Origin: Pyrocephalus nanus
Lineage: Eukaryota; Chordata; Aves; Passeriformes; Tyrannidae
DNA: 64,000 nt
NCBI GenBank assembly: GCA_038380795.1
Contig: CM076279.1
Location: 511,001 to 575,000, forward strand
Reading direction: 5' to 3'
Every line of letters starts with the position of its first letter. Position 1 is the stretch's first letter. Made by a program: the position numbers and the translations under genes. The notes under the pieces were generated by a model that saw only the letters and a program-made list of their open reading frames with translations, was not told the DNA's origin and did not search any database. This document shows positions 1 through 11,383 of the stretch, one piece after another.

Positions 1-28
1 GGGCTCACTGTGCCCCCAGCTCACTCAC

Positions 29-3000
29 CTGAGAGCCGGTGGCCCAGGCTGGCCATCTTGGCAGGATGTGACATCAACCAGAAGTTGCGCTTGTTCTGCA
101 GCTTCTGGAAGGGATTTGAGTCTCTCTTCCGCTCCTGCTTCATCTTTTTCATTTTCTTTACCTGTGCAGAGGCAGGCAGGCTCTCAGGTCAGAGGGCAGA
201 GTCCCCAGCCTCCTCCCACTGCCCCAGCCCAGCACACAGTCAGCACCCACCTTTCCTTTGTCGAACTCCTGGTCCCACTCATCGATGACGGTCTCACTCC
301 GGGCCGACGCCGTGTCCCGAATGGCATCCTGGCTGATGGCGGAAATCTCACCCTGCCAGGTCAAGACTGCAGAGCTGCATGGTCAGCAGGAGCACAGGGC
401 TGTGCCCCACTGCACCTGCCTGCTCTGTTCCCCCACCAGGCCCGAGGCTGGAGCCCCGTGCTTCAGACCCCCACCCTGTGCCACCCCTGGCAGCCCCAGC
501 TGGGTTCACCTGCCTGGCTCCAGGAGCCCCATCACTGCCTGCGCTGGAGCAGGGGGAGCTCAGACCCTGGCAGAGCCTACCTGTACCCAGGGCTTGGGGC
601 AGGGGGGCTGTGTGGCTGCACACCCACCCAGGCCATCCAGGATTACCTTGTTTGCCGTAAGCCTTGTCCAACGAGTCTTGGAGCAGCTCGCCCACCACGC
701 TGGACTCCTGGCCCCCAGGGGCTGTGCTAGCCCTGTTGCTGACTGCAGGGCTCAGGGCAGCCAAGGTGTGTCTCTCATCTCCAGTCTGGCTGTCCTTGGC
801 ACACGCTGCCACTACAGAAACAGGGGGGGTGAGGATGTGCTGGGGGAGCTTGGGGAGTTCCTGCATCCCTCCCTCTCCAAGGCAGATCTTACCCCAGGAG
901 ACACTGATGGCAGAGGGTGTTTGGGAACACCGGGACCTATGCTCGGAGCAAATTGTCCCCATCCCTCCTCCAGAGCACAGCTGGGAGCTCTTGGGCTGTC
1001 CCACAGGAGTAGCAGACAGGTCTGGGGCAGGGCAGCCCAGGATGGGGGGCAGGATGACAAGCAGTGACAGGCAACTGTGGGACCAGCAAGCACTGGGAAA
1101 TGCACAGCAGTGCTCTGAGGGGCCCCGGGGAAGGTTGAGTGGCTGGCTCAGCCCTGCCAGGCACCAGACAGGGCACACGGTCCCACCTGGGGTGGTGGTG
1201 GTGGCAGGGATGGCGTTGGCAGCCGGGCTGCTGAGGCTTTCCATCCACTTGCGCTTGTGGTGCTTGCGCTCTCCAGCCTCCACGCTCCGATGTGTCTCAC
1301 AGGACTCCAGCTCAGCCCTCCTGGAGCTGGGGAAGGCAGCAGGGTCAGCTTGCTCCAGCCAGACCAGAGCAGAGTCTGAGCACTGCAGGGCAGGGGGGTT
1401 CAGGGACACCCGCACTGCACTCGGGGAGGGGTGAGCCCACCCCAAGGAAATGGGTGCTCCAGCTGGATCCATGCCAAGGCACATCCCATCCTCAGGAAGA
1501 TGAGAAGCCCCTAACCATGGCCCAGGGAGCCTGACCTCAGGCTCTCATGTGCCCCTCACCTGTCCAGTGACAGCAACTCAGAGCAGCACTCTTCTGTCCT
1601 CTCCAAGGGCCTGTCTTTGATCCTGTTTTTCTTTTTCTTCTTCTTCTTCCTCTTTAGTGAGAAGGTTGCCTCTATGCCCAAGTCAACACTGGGCTCTGGC
1701 ATGTGTTGCTTGGGCCCACTCTCCATGTCCTCACAGCCCAGACCCCCCAGGCCATCACCAGGACCCTCGCCTTCTGTCTCCTTCCCCACAGCGGATACGA
1801 CACCCTCCAGAGAGACAATTCTCTTCTTCCTTGGGGGCCTGGAGTCTTTATCCATGAAGTCCTTCTGAGATCCAATGCTCTCCTTCTTGGGGGGCCTGCA
1901 GTCTTTGTTTTTGAAGCCCTCTGAAGGGACAAATCTCTCCTTTTTAGATGGACTGGAGACTTCATCCGTGTCACAGCCACATCCACCCACAGCCACAGCA
2001 CAGGAGTTCCTGTCTGTGCTACGATGCTTCCTCTTTCGACGCTTCTTTTTCCAGGAACCCTCTGTTTCCAGCTGGCTGGATCCTTTCTCCCTGCTGCTGG
2101 AAGGAAGGTGGTGTGAAGGGTGGGCAGTGGAATCGTGGGTCGGCGGGGAGGCTAAGAGCTGAGTGTCCAAGCTGAGCATGAAGCCGAAGGAAGACTTTTC
2201 AGGACTTGGTTGTTTGAGAGCAGATGAGGGCAGGCTGAAGGACAGGGAAAGAGGCTGATCTGAAAGCCCAGAAGCCCCTCTCTTATGCCACCCTGACTGC
2301 TGCCATCTTGGCCATGAAATTATAAATCAGACATTGGTCCACAAGTGCTCACAGAGACCGTGTGCCACTGTCCCACAGCAGACAGGGCAAGAGCGAGCAC
2401 TGCTGCAGCACGTACTGCTGTTGAAAGCTAGAGCAAGATCTAGACCAGGCTGGTGCCTCCTGATCCCATGGGACACTAGTCCAGGGTCAGGGCCTGCAAC
2501 GCTCCCTCCCACCCTGTGCTGTCAGCCCTGGAGAACAGCAGAGCCAGCTGAGAGGCCACAGATGCCCCACGGAGCACGCCGAGGCTGCCATTGGCCTTGC
2601 TGACACGCAGGAGCCTGGGAGCAATGGCACTGCTTACCTGGACTTGCCCAGAGGCCCAGGAGTGGAGTCAGGGTGGGACAGTGCGTCGTGGTCACTCCTG
2701 CTCGCCTTCTGCGAGGGTTTGCCCTGCAGTTATTGACATAAATAAAAACTTGGTGGTCTAAAGCAGAGGGGTTTCCATGAGCCAAGAGAAAAAGGGGAGC
2801 CCAGAGAAAGGGGAGGGGAACAGACACAGACAGGGGGAGGGAAGTAGGGGGTGGAAGAATCAGAAGTGTTTCAGTTAGAAGAACAAAGGAAAAAAGAAAG
2901 GAAAGAAATTTAAAGACTTGGAACCCCAGTGCACCGTCCCGAGCCCTGACTGCTCTGCAGCCCCGAGGGCTGGTCCCACACACTGCCTGGGGAGAGGGCA

Positions 3001-6000
3001 CCCCCACACCCTCCTGCAGTGGCATCACTGCTGCCACTCACCCCAGGGCACAGGTGACCCCAAGAAGGTGCCGAGGCCACCCCTCCATCCCCCGAAAGGG
3101 GCAGGAGCCATCCTCCCACATCCCTCAGGGATGTGAACAACAGCAGGCCCTGGCACATCCCGACCCAGAGGGAGGGCAGAGCAGCCACCACTGCCCTGGG
3201 GGGCTCTTCCCACCCACCCCCAACTCAGCAGGCACCCAGCAGTAGCTCTACACTTCCTCCAACACAATCTCAGGTCAGAAGGTGTTGAGTGGAGTCTCTG
3301 GGCAGAAGCTCAGACTCACCTTTTTGGCAGAAAGTGACAGTTTCTTGGCCAGTGGTGGTGATGTGGTGCTGCCCTGCTCCTGAACGGCACTGCACAGTGG
3401 GGAGGGTTTCACAGTGACTGTCCTGGAGTTTTTGGGGGCAGCTAGATCAGAGTCTTTGGGGATAGCCGGCTTGGTGCCAGGGTCAGTGGGGAGGTGGGTG
3501 CCAAAGTTCCTTCCCTGAGAGCTGCAGAAGCTGCTGGAACTGCTCTTGGCCTTGTGGGTCTCCTTGGCCAGCTGCCCCACTGTGCCACCACGGGAATCCT
3601 TCAGGGTCCCGGCCATCGCCCCATGGCCACCAGGCTCCTGGTTGGACTTCAGCAGCTTGGATGAGGTAGGAGGCTTCTCTCTGTCTGTCCCCTGTGGGGG
3701 CAGCCCCACTTTGGCCCCACTCACAGTGCTGGTGACATGGAAGCCCGCTCTGGGCATGGCAGGTATCTGTGGCTTCTTGGGCCTCTGGAATACATCATGG
3801 GGCAGTGGTATGGCCTTGTGGGTGGCTTTGTGGGGCAGTTTGGGTGATGGGGTCTGAGAGGGCAGCTTTGATTGAGCAATTCCATTCGTCAGCTTCAGCC
3901 CCATGCCAGAAGTGCTGCGGGACACAGGGACTCCGACATCGTCTGGGCCTCGCAGCCCCTTCCCCAGCAGCTTGTCCTGTTTCTAGGCAAGGAGAAAGAG
4001 AGAAGTTCAGTGAGGAGAGAGTCAAGGCGCCACAGACACAGGAATACTGCCCTCCAGGATCCCTGGGCTCAGCAGGATCAGGATCCCTGCTGCACACTCT
4101 CCTCCCACACTCCTGTCTCCCAGCATGGCTGCAGACCCCAGTCCCTGCAGAGCAGCAGCTCCGGGAGCACCGGCCGGGAGCGCCGTCAGGACTCACCGGG
4201 CACGCTGGTGGTGCGGGCAAGGTCCCATTAGTCTCGGTTTTCTTCACCTGACTGAAGTCGCCACCAATGTGGCTGGAGGAGCTGGAGGCAGCCTTGGCCA
4301 CAGGCCCTGCTGAGCTCTTCCTTGGGCTGGAGAGCCTGGGGAAGGCAGAGTGCAGGCGTCAGCAGTGGGGTATGAGCGATCGCAGACACGCTCAGGGAAC
4401 AGGAGCCAGGCACTCCGAGGAGCTGAGGTGCTACCAGCAAAGCCATGACAAGAAGCTGGACACCTCCCTGCCACCTCCCACCCCGAGCCAGCACACACAC
4501 ACAAGCATTGGGGTTGCTTGGGCCAAGCTCCCTCCCCCAGCCAGGCAGGTGCTGCCATCTCTGTCCCAGACGCTGGGAGCAGGGGCAGAGGGGCTGGGAG
4601 GCACAGGGTGCTCTCTCACCTCAGGTAGAACAGAACGTAGGCCTGCTGGTTGAGGACCACCTTGATGTTGCTGGGGTAGACCTCGTGGTCATTCATTCGA
4701 TACCACTGCCCATTGCTGGCCTGCAGAAGAAGAGGGAACAGGATCAGGCTGTGCCCAGGAGGAGAACAGGGTCAGGCTGTGGCCAGGGACACTCCTGGCC
4801 TGCAGAGCAGCAGGAACAGTACCCATCAGCAGAGCTCCTCTCCCCAAAACACACAGATAACCCAGGGCAGGCCAGGGGACTCTGCCAGAGCAGAACTTCA
4901 CATTTCTTGCAGCAGACTACAGCCTGCATCCCCTACAGTGCTCAACACCACTCTCTCTGACAAGCACCCTCCTCTCTGCACCCTACAAGGACCCACAAGC
5001 ACCCACCAGTCCCCAGCCCAGGCAGGGTGCCAAAAGAGCACCCCAGGCTCACCTTCACATAGCAGAAGTAATGCCCTGCATTGCAGCTGTACCCAGAGTG
5101 CACCAGCACGGCATAGAGTCCGTATGTGACAGGATCACCCTTGGGCTCAGACATGTAAGGGCGGATATCCAAGAACTCAGGGTATCCCACATCCTGCAGA
5201 GAGACAATGTCTCAGGAGGTTGCACAGCAGATGGCTTTCTTGCCAGATCAAGACTGGCTCTGCTGTCCTACGAGTCTTGTCTCCCGAGGGAGGGGACACG
5301 CTCTCCCCAGGCAGAGATCATGGTGAGGAAGATGCCAGGATGAGCCCAACTTCCCCCATGCAGTGGGGAATGGCTGCAGGCCTGTACCAGGACCACCTCC
5401 TGCCCTGCCCATGGACCAGGACACAGCCCCTGCTCTGGACTGCTGAGCACTCACCTTGGTGATTTTCCTTCCACCTGAAGAGCCGCAGCTGCCAAAGCGC
5501 TTCAGTGAGATCGTGAGAACGTTGGAGGCTCGGTGGATGGTGAAACGTTTGCTGGCTGACACTTTCTTCCTGCACCTGCCCAGGAAAACCTTGAGCTATT
5601 CAAGCTGTTCCACCACCCAGACGACTGCCTGCCCTGGCCATGGGAATGGCAAACCCCATGGGAATGACCATGCTGACAGCAGGCACTGCTCCAGGCACCT
5701 GCCTGTGGCCACGTCTGCTGGCCCAGGTCCTCCTCATGAGCAGAGGGATTCGAGGAGCGGCAGGATTCATCATAGGCTTTCGTGGCTCTGTACCTCACAG
5801 TTTAGCTGTGGAGCAGGTACTGAAGCCCTCCCATATTGTGGCAGCCTTCCCACCGTCACACCCGTGGGCCCCGTCCTGCCTGCAGCCCCCCACACTCACA
5901 TGCTACACCTGTAGGCGTTGTCCCCCCCCAGCTGCTCCGGCTTCACGAACAGCTCCAATGCCCGCACGATGTTTGCGGCTCGCTGCAAACACAAAGTGGA

Positions 6001-9000
6001 AGTCAGGGCACGAGGGGCCTGCTCCCACCACAGCTGTGCTCTGTGCTGAGACGCTGGGTCCAGCAGAGAGCACACAGCACAGGGCCACAGGCTGCCCCAA
6101 AGCCGTGGGCCTGCCCCCCGTGGGCCTGTCTCCACAGAGAAGTCATGGCTCATGCTCAGGCAACGGGTGCTGCTCTGCCAGACCGAGAAGGAGTGGAACA
6201 GCAGGAGCTGCTTCCCTCCTGCTGGCACCACGCCTGCACACTGGCAGGTTAAGGAGCCTCAGAGCAGGAACATCCTCCCGAGGGCAGAGCCCCCCAGCCC
6301 TAACCCTGCCTCACTACCTCGACCTCCAGTGTCACATCCAGGTAAGGGTCATAGGTGTCCGAGACAGTCTTGCACTCCAGGCATTTCACTGCAAAAGGAA
6401 GAGCCATGAGCACACCCCAACAAACACAGCACCTGCACCCGCCACCCCCAGTCTGGGTTTGGGCTCTGGGATGTGAACATCAGGATTCACAGCCTGGCAG
6501 GGAGAAAGGCTGGTGATTCCTTTTTGAGCTAGGAAAGCAAATGTTGCTGGATAGCTGGGAAGATGGATCCCTTTGCTGGTGGCACACAGCCAGCAGCTTT
6601 CCCCATCACCACAACTGGGGTCACAACCCTCAGGCACCGCAGGACCAACTGACTGTGGCTCTGGATAAGATACACATGCTCAGCCATTTTCCTAGAGAGT
6701 TCTACTGCCCAAACCCCGGCCCTGGCAGCTGGCACTCACCACGGGACCGCAGGTAACCGCCAAAGATCTGGTGAACCAGGGTCGTGGCCTGGGTCTGGCG
6801 ATCCAACCTGCATAGAGACAGCAGCACCAGATCTCACACCACCCCTCTGCAAAAGCCACTCCCGTGGGACCCCTGTGTCATCAGGACAGCCCCACTCCAT
6901 GCTCTGGGCAGTGGCTGGGCTGTGGAGCTCCAGAAGCAGCAGGAAATCACAGCCCCTGCCAGCCTGCTCTCCCCGTGCCACAGCCAAGGGATGGCACCAG
7001 GCTCCAACACGCACCCTCCTCTCGAAGGAGCAGAGGCTCCTGCCTGAAGGTCAGAGCTGGGTGCTGCAGGCAAAGGCAGTGCTTCCTGGGATAGAGGGCT
7101 TCGGGGAAAATGCACTCCCACAGCCACAGAACTGGGGCTGAGCTAGCAAGCATGCCTGCATCCCTTGGTGATTGGGATGGGATCCCACCCCATAGCAGCT
7201 TCAGGATTTTGGGACAGGACTGCAGCTGTTCTGGGGTGAAGGAGTCAGGAGAAGGCAAACAACAGCCCAGAGCCACATCCCTGAGGGCCAGAGAGCTGGA
7301 CCCCACACACGAGGCCCCTGAAATCACGACCTCCCCACAATAAGGCCAACCTGGGGGACACGTTCACCCCACAGTCCCCTCCCATGAGCACAGGGGACCA
7401 GGGAGGGGTCAGCAAAGAGCAGTGACAGGCCATCAGGCCCCACGTACTTGGTGTAGCCGTTCAGGCAGGCCTTCTGCATGGCATCAATGGTGTAACGCAG
7501 GAACTCGTGTGCATCCTCCTGCCTGCCGAAGCGCAAATTATGGGAAATCTCTACAAGAGAGGGAGGAATTAGCATGTGCTGCAACAGATGCTGGCTATCC
7601 CTTCCTCCCCTGGGGCAGGAACTCTGGGGTTCAAGCCCCCTCAACCCAAACCAGACATCAGACTCATGCCAGCCATGGGGCAAGTCCCAGGCAGCCCCCT
7701 GGCAGGCTCTGTGAGTTGTCTCAGTGGAGCCATCTGGCCAAATGTGCCCCAATCCCAACGGTTCTGCTTCCACTTTAGTTATGGGGGGAAGGGCAGCAAT
7801 CCTTACTCTTGAGATCTCGGATGATGGACAGTGGCTTTATCGCGTTGCCGCTGTTGGCAAAAGCCTGGATCGTGTGGTTCTGCATAGTGCACATCATGCA
7901 GAAGTTTCCCTGGGCACCTGGAGCAGGAGAGACGATGGGACATTGGGGGCAAACTTGGGAGAGATGGAGGCAGCACAAGGGATCACAGCCACACTCAGTT
8001 TTCCCTTCGAGCCCTGTGCTTCAAGACAGCTCTGGGGCATCCCAGACACATGAGAACCAGCACACGCCACACCGACCAGCAGAGCCCATCACAGGACCAG
8101 CCATGGGAGCCCCCTGGTGAGACAGCATCCACATGGATGGAAAACAGGTCCCAGGTACTCAATGGATGAGCCCACAGGCTCTGAGGGGTAGATCCCACTG
8201 GAGTCCTACAGACAGGGCTGCAACACTGCCTTCATGCAGTCCCCACAGGCAGGGGCTATTTGGAACGCCTCAGCTCAGCCCCTGAGAAGCCAGCAGGTCT
8301 GTTGGGCCTATCTTAGTCCTGGCTACACTCAGCAGAGACAAAGTCTCCCCAGAGGCAGAGATGCTGAGCTCAGGAACACTGCTATCACCAGGAAACATGA
8401 GTTGGACCCAGGAACAGCCTCTTGATGGAGAAACAGGCAGAAGGGAGCAGAGAAGGTGCAACCCAACACCCACACCCCCTCACCAGAGCCAGGCGCAGAG
8501 GTGCTGAGCACAGCACTGCGAGCGGGACCGGCAGACGCTGCTCCTCCCTCCCGGCCCCCCGAAATGGGGTCCCCACTCACAGGTGCGTCCGTGCTCGCGG
8601 GAGAGCAGGTAGTTGGTGAGTGGTGGCGTGTAGGTCAGGCACTGCAGCGCGGAGTTCAGGAAGCAGGTGTTCCCCAGATTACTCAGCCCGGCGCCCACAC
8701 GGTGGACACGCTCCCACTTCATGGAGAGGCGCTGGGCTGGGAAGAGCACCTTCTGGGGCGCGGGGATCCCGTCACCCGTGGGTCTCGGGGAGGCTGGGCT
8801 GCGGCCTGTGGGGAACGGGTGGTCAGCCCGAGGGGGCAAAGGGGGAGCAGGGCACGGGAGCACGCGGGTGTGCCCGCACCCTCTCCACTCACCCTGGGGG
8901 TTCTGTGGCCGCTCCGGAGGGCTGCCGGCGATGCCGAGAGGGCGGCCCAGGGCCTCGGCCCCGATGTGCTCGTACTTGTCCCGCAGGTGCTCCAGCTGGC

Positions 9001-9142
9001 CGGCCAGGCCGCGCCGGGCGGGCGCGAACTCGATGCGCTGCTGCAGCACGGAGCGGGCGGCGGCGGCCACAGGCCGGGCCAGCTCCGCCGCCGCCTCCCG
9101 CCGCACCGGCTCCAGCGCCTCCCGCAGCTTCTCCGCGATCAT
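29..9142 (-). CDS. USP36: Ubiquitin carboxyl-terminal hydrolase 36 (3' end outside window)
   Basis: A cysteine-protease deubiquitinase of the nucleolus; in known vertebrates it stabilises rRNA-processing and Pol I factors. Exons in transcript order: 9142-8893 (coding part), 8805-8581, 7917-7807, 7550-7448, 6807-6740, 6388-6318, 5982-5900, 5575-5455, 5193-5053, 4720-4620, 4335-4197, 3976-3320, 2254-1560, 1320-1187, 811-647, 366-251, 161-29. Phases agree throughout, giving about 1104 codons; human USP36 is about 1120 aa, so only the final short exon is missing. The start reads [10 protein letters not shown]. The Cys box [13 protein letters not shown] puts the catalytic Cys at residue 131, as in human. 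The His box ([13 protein letters not shown]) has His near residue 385. The long tail is disordered and Lys-rich. The exon 12-13 junction is the least certain: the acceptor could be 2254 (in phase, used here) or 2259 with an unseen exon. Confidence 0.95.
1560..2254 (-). CDS. USP36: USP36 exon 13, lysine-rich nucleolar-targeting tail
   Basis: A large exon of the disordered C-terminal region. It holds two strongly basic runs, [10 protein letters not shown] and [11 protein letters not shown]. The second is visible on the plus strand as a T-rich tract at about 1622-1655. Between them lie repeated motifs of the form DxRPPxKxxxxS, read as two or three degenerate copies ([22 protein letters not shown]). 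In human USP36 the comparable Lys-rich tail drives nucleolar localisation; applying that here is inference. The donor is GTGAGG just below 1560. Confidence 0.85.
8581..8805 (-). CDS. USP36: USP36 exon 2, catalytic cysteine box
   Basis: This exon encodes a variable linker followed by the start of the USP domain. It includes [15 protein letters not shown] with the nucleophilic cysteine, and runs to HGRTC at a GTGAGT donor. The acceptor is CCCCACAG at 8806-8813. The 225-bp length keeps phase 1 on both sides. Confidence 0.93.
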
Positions 9143-10160
9143 CGCCGTGGGCGGCCGGCTCGGTGGGCCCGGCGGCCGCGGCTGCGGGGAAGGAGAGGGG
9201 GCGGCTGAGCGGGGGGCCCCTCCCGTCCCGCTCCGGCTCTGAGAGCCACCGGCCGGGGCCCGGACCCGCCGCCGCCCGTCCCGGTCCACACAGAGGGTCC
9301 CCGCCCGCCGCGGGCACCGCGCCCCCCGCCCGCCGCCCCCCGTGCGCCACCGCCGCGCCGCCCCGGCCCGCCCGCCGCCATGTGCGACCCGCCCGGTCCC
9401 GCCGCTCCGCTGCCCACGGGGCCCTGCTGGCAGGGCAGGAGAGCGCGGCGGGAGCGGAGCGCAGACCCCAGCGCCCCCGGGCCCGTCCCGCCCGGTCCCG
9501 GCAGCGCTCACCATCCGGGTCCCGCCGCACGCACGTGTCACCGCAACGCCTCTCGCCCGCCGCCGCCACAAACTCCTTCCGCGCCCGCCCCGCACGGCGG
9601 CTCCTCTCCGCCTCTGCGCGGCACAGCCCGCCCGCTCGCTCGGAACAGCCAACGGAGAGACGAAGCCGCCACTCGACAGGCGAGCGGTGCCACCCGGGAC
9701 CGCCCCACCCGGGACCGCCCCACGCGGGACCGGACGCGGGGCTCTACGCGAGGCGTGGCCCGGCCCCGTCACACCCCGGGCCCGCCCCCTCCGGCACAGA
9801 CCGCGCCCCTTCACGGCCCCAGCCCCGCCCCTCTCCGGTCCCGGTCCCGGTCCCGGCCCCGCCGGACCCCGCGCTCAGCGCTGCCGCCGGTATCTGAAGG
9901 TGGCCCTGCAGCAGCTCTTCCCCTCGCTTTCTCGATCCTTGTCCTCCGGCGGCCCCGCGTGGATCCCTCCTCTCCGCGGCTGAGGAGGACCGGGGGGCAC
10001 AGGGCTGTTCGGTTGGATCCGGAGGGTGGCGGGAGCCGGGGAGGTCCTGGCCGAGCCACCGCAGGGACCCCGCCCATCGTGTCCCCTCCCCGGGAGCTCC
10101 CGGCACGGACCCCCCCGCCGGTACCGGGGCGGCTCCAGCGCCGGATGAGGAGACGGAAAT
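9143..10160 (-). promoter_or_regulatory. USP36: USP36 CpG-island promoter and 5' UTR
   Basis: This stretch is extremely GC- and CpG-dense. The 5' UTR segment 9143-9181 is spliced: a CCCCGCAG acceptor precedes it, so a non-coding first exon lies upstream. A plausible donor for that exon is GGATG/GTGAGC near 9512, which would place the start site at roughly 9550-9830. No TATA box is evident. The island contains a 15-bp unit repeated three times at about 9690-9733 and GGTCCC hexamers at 9836-9862. The exact start site cannot be read from sequence alone. Confidence 0.6.
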
Positions 10161-10319
10161 CACGGCACAGGGACCACAGAGCCGGCGGCAAAACAAGTGG
10201 CGATATTGAAGTCAAAGACAGAGGAGCAGCAGCGACAGGAGCACAGCGGGTATAGCCATACAGAGCGCCTGGGATGCGCGGTCGGGACTGAGTAAAGGTT
10301 GGGTGGGTGTTTTTTTTTT

Positions 10320-11383
10320 TCTTTTTCCTTCTTTTTAATTTTTCTCTTTAATATGTTGCAATTGCCCAGACTGGTCCAGTATGACATCTCAAACCTTACA
10401 GGGACACACAGCATGAAAACGCCCCCGACGCAGGGCCACAGGGAGCATTCCTGGCATGCTCCCAAAGCGATGGGTGCACATGCCAGTGCCACGGGCATTG
10501 CAGCGGGGCAGCTCTGCGGCACACGCCAGCACTGCTGCAGCGTGGAGGTGGCTCAGAGAATGTGGGGCCGAGGGTGCAGGGGGTTCACTGGAGGGGACAG
10601 GTTTTCCTGCAGCTGCCCTGCCGCTGGTGGGTCTCAACCGGTCCAACGGTGGCAGCTGCAGAAGGATCTGCAGGAGACTGCAGGGGAACGGAGCCCACTG
10701 GAAAGAGGAACATGTGGAGAGAGGGGCAGCAGTGCCTGGGTGCATGTGGGGATCACCCCTGATACGCTAAAGTGCCCCTCCAGCTCTTTCGGACAAGGCA
10801 CCTGCACGAGTCCTCTGGCCCTGTGAAAGGCCTGGAGCCCCTTGCACTCAGCTGGGGGCTCTGCTGCATGGTAAAGCCCTCAGGAGCCCCTGCCCAGAGA
10901 GGTACCCTTCCTGCACCCCGAGGGGACGGATGGGCGATGGGTGGGGAGGGGGACGGGGTGGTCTCTGGGCACTGCGGTGGGGAGGGCTGCCTGGCCAGAG
11001 CTGCGGGGGCGGCTCCCGCGGCGGGGGCACTGGTAGACCTGCTACGCAGCTGGGGCAGCTCCCGCCACTCGAAAGGGCTCGATTCCTTCACAGCTGCCAG
11101 GGCAGGGCAAAGCATGGCTGGGGAGTCGTGACGCTGGCAGGGGGACCGGACCCCACACCCTGCTCAGTCCTGCACAAACCCAAGTTCCCAGTGTGGCCCT
11201 GGACTGCCAGGTGCCTGTGATGAAGTGGGTCCCCGTCCCTGCCCCCCGCATGCACGTGGCAGCCTCCAGTGACCCCCGCGGCCGAGCAGATTTTCATGCT
11301 GTCTCCAGGGTTTGATATCAGCATGGACCAGTCTAACATCTCGCAAGTTTTTTCTACTGGCTACTGGAATGCGCTTGTTTGGC
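10320..11383 (-). other. TIMP2: TIMP2 3' UTR (predicted)
   Basis: The sequence follows the TIMP2 stop codon at 11384-11386. It runs about 1.05 kb to a pair of minus-strand ATTAAA signals at 10347-10352 and 10334-10339, followed by an A-rich stretch on that strand at about 10310-10330. The stretch next to the stop codon is AT-richer than its surroundings, as 3' UTRs often are. The 3' end is inferred from these signals. Confidence 0.55.
10334..10352 (-). promoter_or_regulatory. TIMP2: Tandem ATTAAA poly(A) signals for TIMP2
   Basis: Two ATTAAA hexamers lie 13 bp apart on the minus strand, about 1.04 kb after the TIMP2 stop codon. They are the only good poly(A) hexamers I see downstream of that stop before the USP36 promoter. 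Confidence 0.5.

Noticed and set aside
8620..9897. 425-codon plus-strand frame antisense to USP36 exons 1-2
   Set aside because: It mirrors real USP36 coding exons and CpG-island promoter; Arg/Pro/Ala-rich with no family match.
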